A stretch of DNA of 25,839 nucleotides from an uncultured Bacteroidales bacterium (GTDB lineage Bacteria > Bacteroidota > Bacteroidia > Bacteroidales > UBA932): the NCBI GenBank assembly GCA_946406095.1, contig CAMJJO010000009.1, forward strand, positions 1 to 25,839, in the 5' to 3' direction. Below are positions 25,827 to 25,839 of the stretch, piece after piece; within the stretch, counting starts at the first letter, position 1; every line of letters starts with the position of its first letter. A program made the position numbers and the translations under genes. The notes under the pieces are model-generated. The model was not told the DNA's origin. It made no database searches and was given only the letters and a program-made list of their open reading frames with translations.

Positions 25827-25839
25827 TTAATCACTAGTT

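Overview
The window looks like a carbohydrate- and glycoprotein-utilisation locus from the chromosome of a Bacteroidota species, most likely a gut-type member of Bacteroidales. The evidence is a SusC/SusD pair followed by DUF4959, DUF4998, BACON and GLUG lipoproteins, two clear Bacteroidota promoters (TTG, 20 nt, TAnnTTTG), an apparent type IX secretion C-terminal domain and several lipoprotein signal peptides. I cannot name the species. No tRNA, rRNA, insertion sequence, integrase or CRISPR array is visible, and no gene-free stretch reaches 300 bases.

Layout. (1) 1-773, minus: N-terminal part of a GH92 alpha-mannosidase running off the left edge. (2) 848-8993, plus: a tightly packed four-gene operon with a metallophosphoesterase lipoprotein, a GH29 alpha-L-fucosidase and two tandem GtaA-like (DUF4964/DUF5127/DUF4965/DUF1793) proteins. 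It ends in a bidirectional terminator. (3) 13321-9006, minus: a two-gene operon with a subtilisin-like S8 protease and a sialate O-acetylesterase, overlapping by ATGA. It converges on the same terminator. (4) 13418-25732, plus: a SusC/SusD operon followed by four lipoproteins (DUF4959/DUF5126/DUF5000; DUF4998 plus a discoidin-like end; BACON plus a DUF4886/SGNH-like domain; fimbrillin-like plus GLUG repeats). It closes with a strong intrinsic terminator. A canonical promoter for the next gene lies at the right edge.

How it may work (inference). SusC, SusD and the four accessory lipoproteins would bind and import oligosaccharides at the outer membrane. The enzymes across the divergent intergenic region at 13322-13417 would dismantle the substrate: mannosidase, fucosidase, sialate O-acetylesterase, a phosphoesterase and two enzymes of uncertain activity. 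The exported protease suggests a glycoprotein substrate, such as mucin or N-glycoprotein, rather than a plant polysaccharide. The enzymes occupy three separate transcription units, no hydrolase is recognised among the SusCD operon accessories, and no regulator (hybrid two-component, SusR-like or ECF sigma/anti-sigma) lies in the window.

Nothing here proves a wholly new system. The most unusual points are the protease that carries both a lipobox and a type IX C-terminal domain, the paralogous GtaA pair with different export signals, and the DUF4886-like lipoprotein that seems to lack the catalytic histidine.
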